A stretch of DNA of 64,000 nucleotides from Methanococcoides alaskense (GTDB lineage Archaea > Halobacteriota > Methanosarcinia > Methanosarcinales > Methanosarcinaceae). The notes below the pieces were generated by a model. That model saw nothing but the letters and a program-made list of their open reading frames with translations. It had not been told where the DNA came from and made no database searches. The stretch covers positions 1-64,000 of the forward strand of contig NZ_JAVDQI010000011.1 in NCBI RefSeq assembly GCF_031454185.1, given 5' to 3'. Of the stretch, positions 18,172-28,795 are shown one piece after another (within the stretch, counting starts at the first letter, position 1; each line of letters opens with the position of its first letter). Both the position numbers and the translations under genes were made by a program.

Positions 18172-19686
18172 TTATTTTTCAGTAGCTTTTGCACGCTCTT
18201 CTTGTGTCATATTAGCGAGACGCTCAACTTCCTTTATATCCAGACCCAACCCTTCAGCCACACGGCCACCATAATCTGGATCGGCTTTGAAGAATATAGC
18301 AGTCTGTCTGAGTTGAATGCGTTTTTGTGCACCTGAGAGATGGGACACGATATTACCCACAAGGTTCTTACGAGCCTGATCATCCATAACGTCACGATAC
18401 AGGTTACCTGCCTGCACAAAGTCATCGTTGGGGTGAACATAAGGCGTACGGTCTGCTTTACCGGATACTTCGAATGCTGGCTTCAGAGCATCAGGGTCTG
18501 GTGCAGGACCACCAAAGCTGTTAGGCCAGTAATTTGGTCCGCCGCCTCCATTGGCATCAATTCGCATGAACCCATCACGCTGATAGCTGGTTTCTGGGGC
18601 ATTCTTAGGAGCATTCACAGGGATCTGATGGTAGTTGGGACCCAGACGGTGAACATGGGAGTCATGATAAGAGAATACCCTGGCCTGCAACATCTTATCC
18701 GGAGAAATATCAATTCCTGGTACCAAATTACCGGGACTGAAGGCAGATTGCTCCACTTCGGCAAAGTAATTGGCAGGATTCCTGTTAAGGACCATTTTAC
18801 CGATCTTGATGGTCGGGAAGTCACCATGTGGCCAGACCTTGGTTATATCAAGGATATCAAAACGATATTCTTCGGCCTGTTCCGGAGTCATTATCTGCAT
18901 CTCAAGGGTCCAGGAAGGATAATCTCCCCTATCAATAGCATCATAAAGGTCTCTTGTAGCATGGTCAGGATCTGTAACGCTCAATTTCTCTGCTTCCTCG
19001 CGGGTAAGGGTCTTTGTACCTTGGTCAGTCTTGAAATGATACTGCACCCAGAAGTAGTCCCCATCATCATTGTACCACTTGTAAGTGTGACTTGAGTATC
19101 CGTTCATGTTGCGGAAGGTTGCAGGTGTACCCCTGTCTGAAAAGAGGATCGTGACCTGATGAATTGATTCTGGAGTAAGAGACAGAAAGTCCCAGAACAT
19201 GTTTGGATCTTTGCAGTTTGTGGCAGGATTTCGCTTCTGTGTATGAATGAAATCAGGGAACTTTAAAGGGTCCCGAATGAAGAACACAGGTGTATTGTTA
19301 CCAGTAAGGTCATGGTTTCCATCTTCGGTATAGAACTTTATGGCAAAACCACGTGGATCTCTTGCTGCATCGGCAGAACCTTTTTCCCCACCTACAGTGG
19401 AAAAGCGGGCAAAAACTTCAGTACGTTTACCAATCTCAGAAAGGAATTTGGCTTTTGTGTACTTGGTCACATCGGCAGTCACTTCAAAATAGCCGCCAGC
19501 ACCTGCACCTTTTGCATGCACAACACGCTCAGGGATGCGTTCACGGTTAAAATGACCAAGTTTCTCCAAAAGGTGAACGTCCTGTATGAGAACTGGACCA
19601 CGTTCTCCGGCCGTGAGGCTGTTCTGATCGTCCCCCACCGGAATTCCAAAAGCAGTAGTTAAGCTGGAAGTATTTTCATCACTCAT
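18172..19686 (-). CDS. katA: Monofunctional haem catalase
   Basis: This enzyme dismutates hydrogen peroxide. The 504 residues match small-subunit catalases. The distal His57 is in RVVHAKG, Asn130 in GNNTPVFF, and the proximal Tyr in RVFSYHDSHVHRLG. NADPH-binding-region residues are consistent with clade 3. It has no signal peptide, so it is cytoplasmic. It stands alone between two sensor kinases. Catalase in a methanogen fits with the superoxide reductase at 9145-9516, giving a route from superoxide to water. Confidence 0.95.
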   Translation of the reverse strand: MSDENTSSLTTAFGIPVGDDQNSLTAGERGPVLIQDVHLLEKLGHFNRERIPERVVHAKGAGAGGYFEVTADVTKYTKAKFLSEIGKRTEVFARFSTVGGEKGSADAARDPRGFAIKFYTEDGNHDLTGNNTPVFFIRDPLKFPDFIHTQKRNPATNCKDPNMFWDFLSLTPESIHQVTILFSDRGTPATFRNMNGYSSHTYKWYNDDGDYFWVQYHFKTDQGTKTLTREEAEKLSVTDPDHATRDLYDAIDRGDYPSWTLEMQIMTPEQAEEYRFDILDITKVWPHGDFPTIKIGKMVLNRNPANYFAEVEQSAFSPGNLVPGIDISPDKMLQARVFSYHDSHVHRLGPNYHQIPVNAPKNAPETSYQRDGFMRIDANGGGGPNYWPNSFGGPAPDPDALKPAFEVSGKADRTPYVHPNDDFVQAGNLYRDVMDDQARKNLVGNIVSHLSGAQKRIQLRQTAIFFKADPDYGGRVAEGLGLDIKEVERLANMTQEERAKATEK

Positions 19687-19922
19687 TAAAATTCACTCCT
19701 CGATTTTATAGATAGGGTATATTGAAGAAACTGATCAAGTAATAACTAAATCAAATTCTTGATCATGCCCACCAAACCCCATGAATAATCTTGTTATTCG
19801 ACTATAAATAGATTCACATTTTTTAGAGATCTGCGTGTTGAGGAATATAATTAGGTATTTAGTCTCCTTTACAAAAAATAAATGCTGTCTGCTAAAGACA
19901 GTCACATTCGAATTAAGATCAA

Positions 19923-21530
19923 TTAAAAAGATGTATTTTCAGAATTCATTGGAATTGAAAATGTGAACGTACTTCCCTTTCCAACTTCACTTTCGACCCA
20001 GATCTCGCCACCATGCATTTCAACAAATTTCTTGACAATTGCAAGACCAAGACCAGTGCCACCATAACTTCTGGCAATCGAAGAATCCACCTGTTTGAAT
20101 GTATCAAATATTTCATCGTGTTTATTTTCGGGAATACCAATACCATTATCCGATATAGATATCTCCAACATATTATCGCAATTGACAGCATTTATCTATA
20201 TGCAACCATTTTCAGGTGTGAACTTCAAGGAATTACTTAGTAGATTATACAATATTTGTTTCATCCTTAATCTATCAGCATACACTTCAATACTTTTAGA
20301 ACGAAACTGATTACAAATTTCAATGTTCTTAGTATATGCCATATGTTTAATTATATTCTCCACATCACAAAGGAAGGAAGATAAACTAAACTTTTCACAT
20401 TCAAGTTCTATTTTCCCACTTTCGATCTTTGAGATCTCAAGAATGTCATTGATAAGGTCCAACAAGTGTTTACCACTATCCATAATATTGTATGAATATT
20501 TAGTTTCCTTTTCATTCAGATTACCGGAAGGATTGCTATTTAGCAACTGTGAGAAGCCGATGATAGAATTAAGAGGCGTGCGTAGCTCATGACTCATGTT
20601 TGCGAGGAATTCAGATTTGGTACGGTTAGCAGTTTCTGCCATAAGTTTTGCATGGAACATTGCTTTTTCTGCTTGCTTGCGTTCAGTGATGTCTACGAGT
20701 ATTCCTCTAATGCCTATTGTTCTATCATTATGAAAAATTCTGTTTGAATATATGCTGACAGGAAATGTACTGCCATCTTTTCTCAGAGCTGTGTATTCGC
20801 TAGACCCTTGATCATCTCCACACACGACCTTCTCTAGATTCAGTTTAGCCCTGCCCAGATCATCAGAAATTAGCGTCTGATAAATATTTGATTCTTTGGA
20901 AAAGTCTTCCTGCGTGTAACCAAACATTTCAAATGCATAACGGTTGACGAATATGATATTTCCTTGTAAATCAGTTTCAAAAACCGTTTGGGGCAAGGAA
21001 TCAGCCAACTCCTTATACTTGATCTCGCTTTCTTTTAGTGCCTTTTCAGCAAGCTTCTGTTCTGTAATATCATCAGCAGTGAGCAAAACCATTGGTTCAT
21101 TGTTTTGTTTTATCAGGAGCGTTGAAATTAAAAGATGAAGTGTTACAGACCGGCCATTGGTAATTATTTCCAATTCACCTTCCTTTTTGTAAATGTTCTC
21201 ACCTGTCTCAAAAGTGTACATTACAGAGTTTCGCACAGTACATTCTGAGCATTCTCTGTTTTTCCCACATCCTTCATCTTTCAACGAATTCATGCATCCA
21301 AATAATTCACCACCAAGAAGACCAATACTATCCGTTTTTTCCTTTCCTAATGTAATGGAAGTAGCTTGATTGATGTTTTCAACTCTGCCCTTCTTATTGA
21401 TAAGGATCAGAATAAGAGGAAGATTCTCAAAAATAGAATTTAAGACCCCATGATTTTTAAACGATTCAGCTGGAATATTATAAGATTCTTCGGCAGATAA
21501 ATTACTCAGAACATTTTCTATTCCATTCAT
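19923..21530 (-). CDS. PAS-PAS histidine kinase with an in-frame TAG codon
   Basis: One frame runs from ATG at 21530 to TAA at 19923, 535 residues, interrupted only by TAG at 20196-20198 (codon 445). Before it are a Cys-rich PAS (CGKNRECSECTVRN), a second PAS, HisKA with NMSHELRTPLNS (His near 313) and the N-box LLSNSLKFTPENGCI. After it come ISISDNGIGIPENKHDEIFD and GGTGLGLAIVKKFVEMHGG. Stopping at TAG would remove the ATP lid and G-boxes and kill the kinase. The residue falls in a surface loop where related kinases here carry Val or Thr. Pyrrolysine decoding or a recent nonsense mutation are the alternatives. There is no membrane segment. Confidence 0.88.
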
Positions 21531-21663
21531 TTTTTATTATCTCTCAACAGGTCATATTTTCAATATGAAATAAATAAATTTATATTATATATAGTAGTCG
21601 TCATAATATTGAATATATTTTGTAATTTTCAAAGAAAATGTAGAATTAAGTTGGCATACAATT

Positions 21664-22512
21664 TCAAACTGAGATAAATATGATCGCAATCAAAGCAGCA
21701 GCTAAACCTAACCATTGTTTTGAAGAAAGCTTTTCTTTGAGTATAACCCATGCAAGCAACACTGTCCCTGCAGGGTAGAGGGAAGAAGTGATAGATGCTA
21801 TGTCAAGTCGACCTGCCTGAGATGCAAAAGCAAAAAAAGTATTTCCTCCTGTATCAAAGATCCCGGCAATGACGATGATAGGAAAGACACTTTTGGGTGG
21901 GATATAGACCTGCTTTTTCAGCGCTATAAATATGATCAATGTTATAGCTGCTGCTATCCTTGCAGCAGTAAGAGGCCAGAGTACAGCCGTATCGCTAACC
22001 TTGTCGATGGATATGAAAAATAATCCAAAACCCATCCCAGCGATCAGTGGAAGTATGAGATCGGTGCGTTCAATTTTACGATTCCCATCTCCTCCACTAG
22101 CAATGAGCCAGACTGCTACAAGTGCGAAAGCAAAGCCTACCATTTGATGAGCAGCAGGAAGTCCTTCGTAAAAAGTGCCGTAGATGACTGGTACAGAAGC
22201 TGCTACTATTGCTGAAATGGGTGCAACAAAACCCATATTACCTTGTGAAAGACCACGATAAAGGGCCAGAAGCCCAATGCCTATGAAAACTCCTGCAACA
22301 ACACCCCAGACCATACCACCAAAAGGTGGCATCTCTTCTGCCATTAAATGGGCTGAAAATGCAAGAAGGAAAATACCAACTATCTGGGTTATCAGAACAA
22401 CACTATAGACATTTGCACGTTTTGATGCAAATCCTCCACTGAAATCTCCGGCACCCCAGCACATAGCTGACATGAGACCAAAAAAAACCACAAGGAATTC
22501 GACAGGTATCAT
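21664..22512 (-). CDS. EamA/DMT-family transporter
   Basis: This 282-residue protein has ten hydrophobic helices forming two EamA repeats (about 5-135 and 150-280), the drug/metabolite transporter layout. Features are MCWGAGDFSGGFASKR near the N-terminus and GNTFFAFASQAGRLDIASITSS in repeat two. The direction and substrate cannot be read from sequence. It is monocistronic between two kinase genes on the same strand; a link to them is not supported. Confidence 0.85.
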   Translation of the reverse strand: MIPVEFLVVFFGLMSAMCWGAGDFSGGFASKRANVYSVVLITQIVGIFLLAFSAHLMAEEMPPFGGMVWGVVAGVFIGIGLLALYRGLSQGNMGFVAPISAIVAASVPVIYGTFYEGLPAAHQMVGFAFALVAVWLIASGGDGNRKIERTDLILPLIAGMGFGLFFISIDKVSDTAVLWPLTAARIAAAITLIIFIALKKQVYIPPKSVFPIIVIAGIFDTGGNTFFAFASQAGRLDIASITSSLYPAGTVLLAWVILKEKLSSKQWLGLAAALIAIIFISV

Positions 22513-22720
22513 AGATCTGATTCTCCGAGAATAACTATATTATATTAGATCTGCTTGGATTTATATCCTTACTTTTCTGTATGGGCAAAATACTGTTAAT
22601 TAGTTCAGCAACAATATGAACTACTATTTTGAGATGCAGAGCTTGTTGAAACTACTGTGAATCTCTTCACAGAAAATAAGTGGAAAGTGGTCCTGTACTG
22701 AAATAAAAAGGTAAAAATGG

Positions 22721-24748
22721 TTATTCATCAAATGATATACTGATATCTTGAAGGTTCGAATTCAGAGGAGCGGTTGGCATTGTAAATGTGAACGTACTTC
22801 CTTTTCCAATTTCACTATCAACCCAGATCTCACCACCATGTATTTCAACAAATTTCTTAACGATCGAAAGACCAAGACCAGTGCCCCCATAACTTCTAGT
22901 AGCTGAAGATTCCACCTGAAAAAAAGGATAGAACAAATTTTCCTGGTCCTTTGCTGAAATGCCAATGCCATGGTCTTTTACAGAAATATGCATGAAGTCA
23001 TCTGAGATATTCCCTCCGACCTTCACTGCTCCCCCTTGATAGCTGAACTTAATGGCATTGTTCACGAGATTGTAAACTATCTGCTTGAATTTGATCATAT
23101 CTGCTTTTATAGCAGGCATTCCAATGTCAATTCCATAGCTCATGTCAATATTTTTTACTGATGCAATAGGTTCCATCAATTCTTTTATTTCATTAATAGT
23201 ATCAGATACAAAGAATTCATTCATATGAAGTTCCATTTTGCCAGCTTCTATCTTTGAGATAGAGAGGATGTCATTGATAATATTCAAAAGATGTTTTCCA
23301 TTACTAAGAACATTAGACATGTATTTTCTCTGATATTCATTCAAAGAGCCATGACTTTCATTGCAGATCACATCCGAAAAACCAATTATCGAATTTAGAG
23401 GTGTCTTCAATTCATGGCTAATGTTTGCGAGGAATTCACTCTTGGACTGGTTGGCAGTTTCTGCAACAAGTTTTGCATGCATTATTGCATTCTCTGCTTT
23501 CTTGCGTTCAGTAATATCCCTTATAATTGCCATGTCTGCTGGCCTACCTTCATATTCGATAGCAGATGGGCTTACGTCCACTGGAATTCTCCCCCCTTCC
23601 TTTGAGATTATCTCGATCTCATAATTAGTGGAGACCTCTCCCCCATTCAATCTCTTCATATACCTTTCTTGTACCACTTCTTTGTATTCAGGTAGAATAA
23701 AATCAATGAACGGTTTTTCGAGTTCTTCTTCAATAGAGAAGCCAGTAATACTCGCTATCGTTTGGTTCCCGAATTTTATTAGACCATCTTGAAGAATGAT
23801 AATTCCATCGTTTCCTTTTTCGACTAGCGTGTGGTACTTATTTTCACTAGCCTTAAGTGCCCTCTCTGCTTGTTTGTGCTCAAGACTGGCCCCGATAATG
23901 TTGGCCACCATACGTAAAAGGCTAATGTCCTCTTCTGCCCACTCTCCAATATCAACCACATTGTCCAAACCGATAAACCCAGCAAGCTTATTATTCATAT
24001 GAATGGGGAAAACAAGCAATGATCTTACATCCTGTATTTCAAGGAGTTCTTTCTCTGCCGCTGCTTCTTCGGGTAAAGCTGAAACATCGCTAATGCAAAT
24101 TGATTCGCCATTATTGAGTTTTTTCATCCACCAAGGGAACATGTCTAAAGGAAGATTCTGAAGGTTTTCTTTTTGGCATGAATTACCCCCTTTGCAATAT
24201 TCATGCGTATTATCCATCGTAGTTCCATCATCATTAAACAGAAAAATATAACTTCGACAGCTCTCACATATTTTGGAAATATCCTCAAGAGCTTTATCGA
24301 TATTAAGATCAATATCATCAGAAAAAACAAACAAAGAGGAAATAGAAGATACTGCTTTTTCAATTTCAAGCTTCTTCACAAGGCGTGATTCTATATTCTT
24401 TATACTTGAGATGTCAATAAAACTTTCGACAATAACCTGACAATCCTTTTTATTTACCAACGTTACAGTTTTCAAAATGGGAATTCTTTTGTCACCTTCG
24501 ATCAACAGTTCACTTTCTGATCTATCGATAGTTAGCTTCATATCACTAATTGGACATTTTCCACATTCTGTAGGACAGATGTATTTGTGACATGTATGAC
24601 CAATAATTTGTTCTCTTGGTCTACCGATCATCTCAGCAGCTGTAGCATTCACATCAATTATTTCATGAGTTTCCAGATCAATGATCACAATGCCAGCAAT
24701 TAAAGAATCCACTAGGGGTGATAAATATTGATCATTTTCAAATTCCAT
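22721..24748 (-). CDS. Soluble PAS-GAF-PAS histidine kinase
   Basis: This 675-residue protein starts at the ATG at 24746-24748, preceded by GGGGAG. Residues about 5-110 form a PAS with a four-Cys patch (CHKYICPTECGKCPISDM) that could bind a metal or haem; about 130-310 form a GAF domain; about 315-435 form a second PAS. HisKA has NISHELKTPLNS (His near 443), and the HATPase has VNNAIKFSYQGG, KDHGIGISAKD and GGTGLGLSIVKKF. No membrane helices are present. Its catalytic half is close to the kinase at 19923-21530, so they are paralogues. No response regulator is nearby. Confidence 0.87.
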   Translation of the reverse strand: MEFENDQYLSPLVDSLIAGIVIIDLETHEIIDVNATAAEMIGRPREQIIGHTCHKYICPTECGKCPISDMKLTIDRSESELLIEGDKRIPILKTVTLVNKKDCQVIVESFIDISSIKNIESRLVKKLEIEKAVSSISSLFVFSDDIDLNIDKALEDISKICESCRSYIFLFNDDGTTMDNTHEYCKGGNSCQKENLQNLPLDMFPWWMKKLNNGESICISDVSALPEEAAAEKELLEIQDVRSLLVFPIHMNNKLAGFIGLDNVVDIGEWAEEDISLLRMVANIIGASLEHKQAERALKASENKYHTLVEKGNDGIIILQDGLIKFGNQTIASITGFSIEEELEKPFIDFILPEYKEVVQERYMKRLNGGEVSTNYEIEIISKEGGRIPVDVSPSAIEYEGRPADMAIIRDITERKKAENAIMHAKLVAETANQSKSEFLANISHELKTPLNSIIGFSDVICNESHGSLNEYQRKYMSNVLSNGKHLLNIINDILSISKIEAGKMELHMNEFFVSDTINEIKELMEPIASVKNIDMSYGIDIGMPAIKADMIKFKQIVYNLVNNAIKFSYQGGAVKVGGNISDDFMHISVKDHGIGISAKDQENLFYPFFQVESSATRSYGGTGLGLSIVKKFVEIHGGEIWVDSEIGKGSTFTFTMPTAPLNSNLQDISISFDE

Positions 24749-25072
24749 GTACACTCCCCTGCAACGTAGTAAATTTACCAGTAACACAAAAATACTTGCC
24801 CCCAAAACTTAATCGTTCTTATTTAATATAAATAATGCCCCATATATAGTATTTTCTTATTATAACCCTATCAATAGAATCACAAAAACACAGAAAAAAG
24901 CTGTCAAAATATCAGCTTCTGACCAATCAAACGAAGGGATTAGAACTTTCAACTTCACGCATTATTCTGGAATTTTTTAACTTGGTCTATACTGGTGTAT
25001 GGAAAACTACAAAAAGGTCAACGAATCAATGATCTGGGAGGAGATCGAGCACATTCTGAGCAGGAACTGGTT
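24749..25072. other. Intergenic region without a supported gene
   Basis: This AT-rich gap carries the promoter of the kinase to its left. A 25-codon frame (24999-25076, MENYKKVNESMIWEEI...) is the only open run and overlaps the glycosyltransferase stop codon; it may be a gene remnant and I do not call it. Confidence 0.3.
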
Positions 25073-26224
25073 TTAATTAAGTGCCTGCCGATATACCTCT
25101 CCAGTCTTCTTTGCTATATCTTGCCAGTCAAAGGATGAAATTACCCTCTCGCGCCCTTTTTTCCCCATCATTCGCCTCTTTTCCGGATCATTGTATAATC
25201 TAGCAATCGCTTCTGCAATATTTGCACCGCTTTCCGGCTCCACCAGAAGCCCGGTCCTGTTGTGGTTAATTATATCTGGTATCCCTCCGACCCGTGACCC
25301 AATGCATGCGGTCTCACATGCCATGGCTTCCATGAGCACAATACCGAAAGGCTCATAGATGCTTGGTAGCACGAACACGTCGGAGAGAGAGTATAATTTA
25401 ATGAGTTCATGCTTCCCCACATGCGGAAGGCAGAGGATATGCTTATCATGATATATATCCGGCTGGCCGACCAGAACCAGAATTACCTCTGGAATATCTT
25501 TCTGGAGTCTTCGCACGGCATCAACCAGATACCTCACACCCTTTTGTGGGTCATTCCTTCCAACAAACAGCACAACGAATCGGTCATCAAGTTTGTATTT
25601 TCTTTTGAGGTCATCCGCATTTTGGTGTTTGAATGTCTCAGTATCCACACCATTTGGAATGATCGTAATCCTATCAGGTTCGATCTCAAATGTTTGCTCC
25701 AGTTCTTCTTGTATGGACTTTGATACTGCAATGAACCTGTCCACCATGCCCACAACATTTTTCTCCATCATGACACTCAGACCGTCTGGCTTCGTTCTGT
25801 TGACATCTATACTGTGAGCTGTCATCACCAGTGGCAACTGGGTGCTTTGCTTTGATAATGTAGCAGCTAACTGGATCAAACCACCATGCGAGTGCAACAG
25901 ATCCAGACTGCCATCTAAGAACTGTTTCTTCACCATAGCAGCTACAGTGGTGTTGGTCAGTATCTTCTTATATACCGCACTAAAATCATTAGATGCCTGA
26001 TAATGAAGTTCTGGTGGTCCGTGTACACATACATTTTTAACCAACTGTTCATTCGATTCCTGTACATTGGCCGTAAACACATGTACCTGATCATTTCCGA
26101 TTGCAAGACTTCGGGTTAGCTCACCTACATGAATACCCACACCACCAAAAAAATAAGGAGGATACTCATAAGAAAGGATACCAATATTAGCACCAAACTC
26201 TGTCTTTTTTAGACTAAAACCCAT
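25073..26224 (-). CDS. GT4-family glycosyltransferase (GT-B fold)
   Basis: This 383-residue transferase has an N-terminal YEYPPYFFGGVGIHVGELTRS (glycogen-synthase-like KTGGL-equivalent loop) and a C-terminal GT4 signature YEPFGIVLMEAMACE (the E-x7-E pair), preceded by VLFVGRNDPQKGVRYLVDA. It would transfer a sugar from a nucleotide donor. The divergent glucoamylase-like neighbour suggests a role in glycogen or alpha-glucan metabolism, which is an inference. GGTGGGG precedes the ATG. Similar genes are often labelled GlgA-like in methanogens. Confidence 0.85.
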   Translation of the reverse strand: MGFSLKKTEFGANIGILSYEYPPYFFGGVGIHVGELTRSLAIGNDQVHVFTANVQESNEQLVKNVCVHGPPELHYQASNDFSAVYKKILTNTTVAAMVKKQFLDGSLDLLHSHGGLIQLAATLSKQSTQLPLVMTAHSIDVNRTKPDGLSVMMEKNVVGMVDRFIAVSKSIQEELEQTFEIEPDRITIIPNGVDTETFKHQNADDLKRKYKLDDRFVVLFVGRNDPQKGVRYLVDAVRRLQKDIPEVILVLVGQPDIYHDKHILCLPHVGKHELIKLYSLSDVFVLPSIYEPFGIVLMEAMACETACIGSRVGGIPDIINHNRTGLLVEPESGANIAEAIARLYNDPEKRRMMGKKGRERVISSFDWQDIAKKTGEVYRQALN

Positions 26225-26254
26225 ACTTATACCCCACCACTTAATTCCGTTATA

Positions 26255-26275
26255 ATATCAAAGCTAATTTGATAT
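26255..26275. promoter_or_regulatory. Inverted repeat between divergent sugar-metabolism genes
   Basis: ATATCAAA (26255-26262) and TTTGATAT (26268-26275) form a perfect 8-bp inverted repeat with a 5-base spacer, 30-50 bases upstream of the glycosyltransferase start in the divergent intergenic region. Position and symmetry suit a repressor site acting on that promoter. This is inference only. Confidence 0.4.
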
Positions 26276-26402
26276 CTTGACCCTTTAAATTAGAACCCCA
26301 ATAATTTAATGGCGTCATTTCTCGTTTCCCATAAAGCAGGAAACTACTTTAGCTCATGATGCGTAATTATACGTGAGAATCTACATTAAAGGTGACGCTC
26401 AA

Positions 26403-28340
26403 ATGCCTAAACCACTCGTTGTTGGAAACGGTTCACTGCTAGTGAATCTTGATATGAATGAAAGCATCCGGGACATGTATTTTCCCCACATAGGAAATGA
26501 GAACCATGTGAATGGACGACATTGTAGGATAGGGGTGAAAGTAGATGGGAAAAATCTTGGTCTGGTCTCTCTGATAGGGGATGATTGGAGCCACAAACTT
26601 GGTTACCAAAATGACAGGTTAGTAACTGATACCTACTATCGCAATGATCGTCTTGAAATTGAGTTGAGGCTCAACGAATGTGTACACCCTCATGAGAATA
26701 TATTCATTCGAAAGATAGCAATAACCAATACCGACACCATAGACGTGGATATGAAGCTACTTTTTAGCCATGATATTGCCCTTTACGAGAACCCGAATGG
26801 CGATACGGCTATCTATGATCCTGCACTACGATCCATAATACATTACAAGGACTCACGCTACTTCCTTATCAGTGGTTCACCATACTTTGACCAGTATGAA
26901 GTAGGTCAAAAAGGGACGGATGAATCTGGTGCTATTAGGTCTGGAGAGCTTAACATGAACTCCATTCAGGTGGGGGCAGTGAACAGTTTAATAAGTTTCT
27001 CCCAGCAGCTGGCAGCTGGAGAAACAAAAATAATACATTACTGGATCGCAGTAGGGAAAACTTTCTTTGAAGTCAAGCGACTCAACGAGCTTGTCCTTGA
27101 TGCAACACCTGAAAAGATCATGAGTGAAGCAGGACAGCACTCTTATTCATGGGTGAACAAGGAAAAGTACGATTTTTATGATCTTCCAACAAAAGTGGGT
27201 GACTTATTCAAACACAGTCTGCTTATTATGAGGTCACAGATCGATAACGGTGGCGCGATAATAGCTGCCAATGACAGTGATATTCTTGAAAGGTTCAACA
27301 TGGATTCATACAGTTATATGTGGCCACGAGATAGTGCATATATCGCTATGGCACTGGATATAACACGTTACTCCGGGACTGTACAGAAATTCTTTGAATA
27401 CTGCCAGGGACTTATCCATGAAAACGGGTATTTCCTGCAAAAATACAATCCCACAGGTACCCTTGCAAGTGGTTGGATGCCTTGGCTAACACCTGAGGGA
27501 AAGATCCAACTTCCGATACAGGAAGATAGTACAGCGCTTATTATCGTTGCTTTGTGGAACCATTATAAAATGACAAGATCCATCGAGAACATCGATCCGG
27601 CATACCACTCACTAATAATACCGGCCGCTGAGTTCATGATCAAGTACAGGGATCCCTCTACCGGACTCCCAAAACCCAGTTATAATCTGTGGGAGGAGAA
27701 AAGAGCGGTTCACAGCTATACATGTTCAACAGTGTATGCGGGGCTCATATGTGCTGCCAAGTTCGCGACAATGTATGGCGACACGGATCTCGCAGAAAGC
27801 TACAACAAGGCTGCTCTGGAAATAAAAGAGGGGATCGAGAATCACCTATATGATAAAGAACTGGGGAGGTTCCTGCGAAGCATCAATCCTAGGGATGAGA
27901 CCGTAGATGCCAGTCTCTACGCCGTATCCCAGTTCGGGGTGCTTCCTCACGACGATACCAGAATGGTTAGCACCATGAAAAGTATAGAAAGCATACTTTC
28001 GGTGAAGACTAAGGTGGGAGGCATCGCTCGCTTCTATAAAGATAAATATCAAGAGGTTTCACAATACGATCCGGAGATCGTTCCAGGCAATCCCTGGTTC
28101 ATATGTACCTTATGGGTAGCAGAATGGCATATACAGATGGCAAAGAGCATCGGCGACCTGCAAAAAGCAAGGGAAATGATACTGTGGGCCACAGATAGAG
28201 CCACAGAGACCGGGATGTTGGCAGAACAGCTGAATCCGTTTGATGGGAGTCCTTTAAGTGTGAGTCCTCTCACTTGGGCACATGCCACTTTTGTACTAAC
28301 TGTCATGGCCTTTGTCGAGAAAGCAAGATCATTGGAGTAA
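26403..28340 (+). CDS. GH15 family glucoamylase-like hydrolase
   Basis: This 645-residue cytoplasmic hydrolase is predicted to cut alpha-1,4-glucan ends. The N-terminal half is the beta-sandwich (MPKPLVVGNGSLLVNLD...), and the (alpha/alpha)6 barrel carries MWPRDSAYIAMAL, the likely general acid in YNLWEEKRAVHSY, and a second Glu in GMLAEQLNPFDGSPL. The ATG at 26403 follows AAAGGTGA; an earlier in-frame ATG at 26373 is less likely. It diverges from the GT4 gene, so the two may share control of storage polysaccharide turnover. Confidence 0.88.
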   Translation: MPKPLVVGNGSLLVNLDMNESIRDMYFPHIGNENHVNGRHCRIGVKVDGKNLGLVSLIGDDWSHKLGYQNDRLVTDTYYRNDRLEIELRLNECVHPHENIFIRKIAITNTDTIDVDMKLLFSHDIALYENPNGDTAIYDPALRSIIHYKDSRYFLISGSPYFDQYEVGQKGTDESGAIRSGELNMNSIQVGAVNSLISFSQQLAAGETKIIHYWIAVGKTFFEVKRLNELVLDATPEKIMSEAGQHSYSWVNKEKYDFYDLPTKVGDLFKHSLLIMRSQIDNGGAIIAANDSDILERFNMDSYSYMWPRDSAYIAMALDITRYSGTVQKFFEYCQGLIHENGYFLQKYNPTGTLASGWMPWLTPEGKIQLPIQEDSTALIIVALWNHYKMTRSIENIDPAYHSLIIPAAEFMIKYRDPSTGLPKPSYNLWEEKRAVHSYTCSTVYAGLICAAKFATMYGDTDLAESYNKAALEIKEGIENHLYDKELGRFLRSINPRDETVDASLYAVSQFGVLPHDDTRMVSTMKSIESILSVKTKVGGIARFYKDKYQEVSQYDPEIVPGNPWFICTLWVAEWHIQMAKSIGDLQKAREMILWATDRATETGMLAEQLNPFDGSPLSVSPLTWAHATFVLTVMAFVEKARSLE

Positions 28341-28410
28341 CAACAGTTGATTATCGATATCCGAGATACTATGCAATAGGATCTTATGATCAATAACAGA
28401 GAAATAAAAG

Positions 28411-28625
28411 AGATAAAAGATCACTTCAATAAGGGCATATGAGCCAATTATAAGAGAATACCACCTTTTCGGTAATTCTCATCCCCCATAAGTCCCCAAA
28501 CTCGCTTCGTATTATAGACTCCCACACCCATTTACTATATTGGTTTATAGGTTAAAAACGATTACGATTAAATACTTAATTATTTTAAAAGGTAGTTATT
28601 TCCTTGTAACTATTATTCGAAATTA
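28411..28625 (+). repeat. Interspersed structured repeat, copy A
   Basis: This is about 215 bases, similar to copies at 36018-36238 and 36925-37140. Shared blocks are AAAGATCACTT, GAGAAT...ATTCTC, CCCCATAAGTCCCC, ACTCGCT, ACTCCCACACCCA, TTGGTTTATAGGTTAAA and TTAATTATTTTAA. The hairpin GAGAAT-ACC/GGT-A-ATTCTC spans 28454-28480. It follows the glucoamylase gene. The start of the unit reads as the end of a coding frame (IKDHFNKG, then stop). Function is unknown. Confidence 0.7.
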
Positions 28626-28795
28626 AAATGAAATGATAGCTTGAAAACACTAATGGATAGCTGAAGAGAAAATGCTCCCATTTCCTTTTTTAAATTTTCA
28701 AAAATTTGAATAGAAGTACCATTTTGCACCTTAAATCATCTCAAGAAAATAACACAGTCTTATATTTTTTAAGTAATGTACACTTATATTGATCA

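Noticed and set aside
24999..25076. 25-codon frame MENYKKVNESMIWEEI...
   Set aside because: Too short to support; it overlaps the stop of the glycosyltransferase and has no clear ribosome site.
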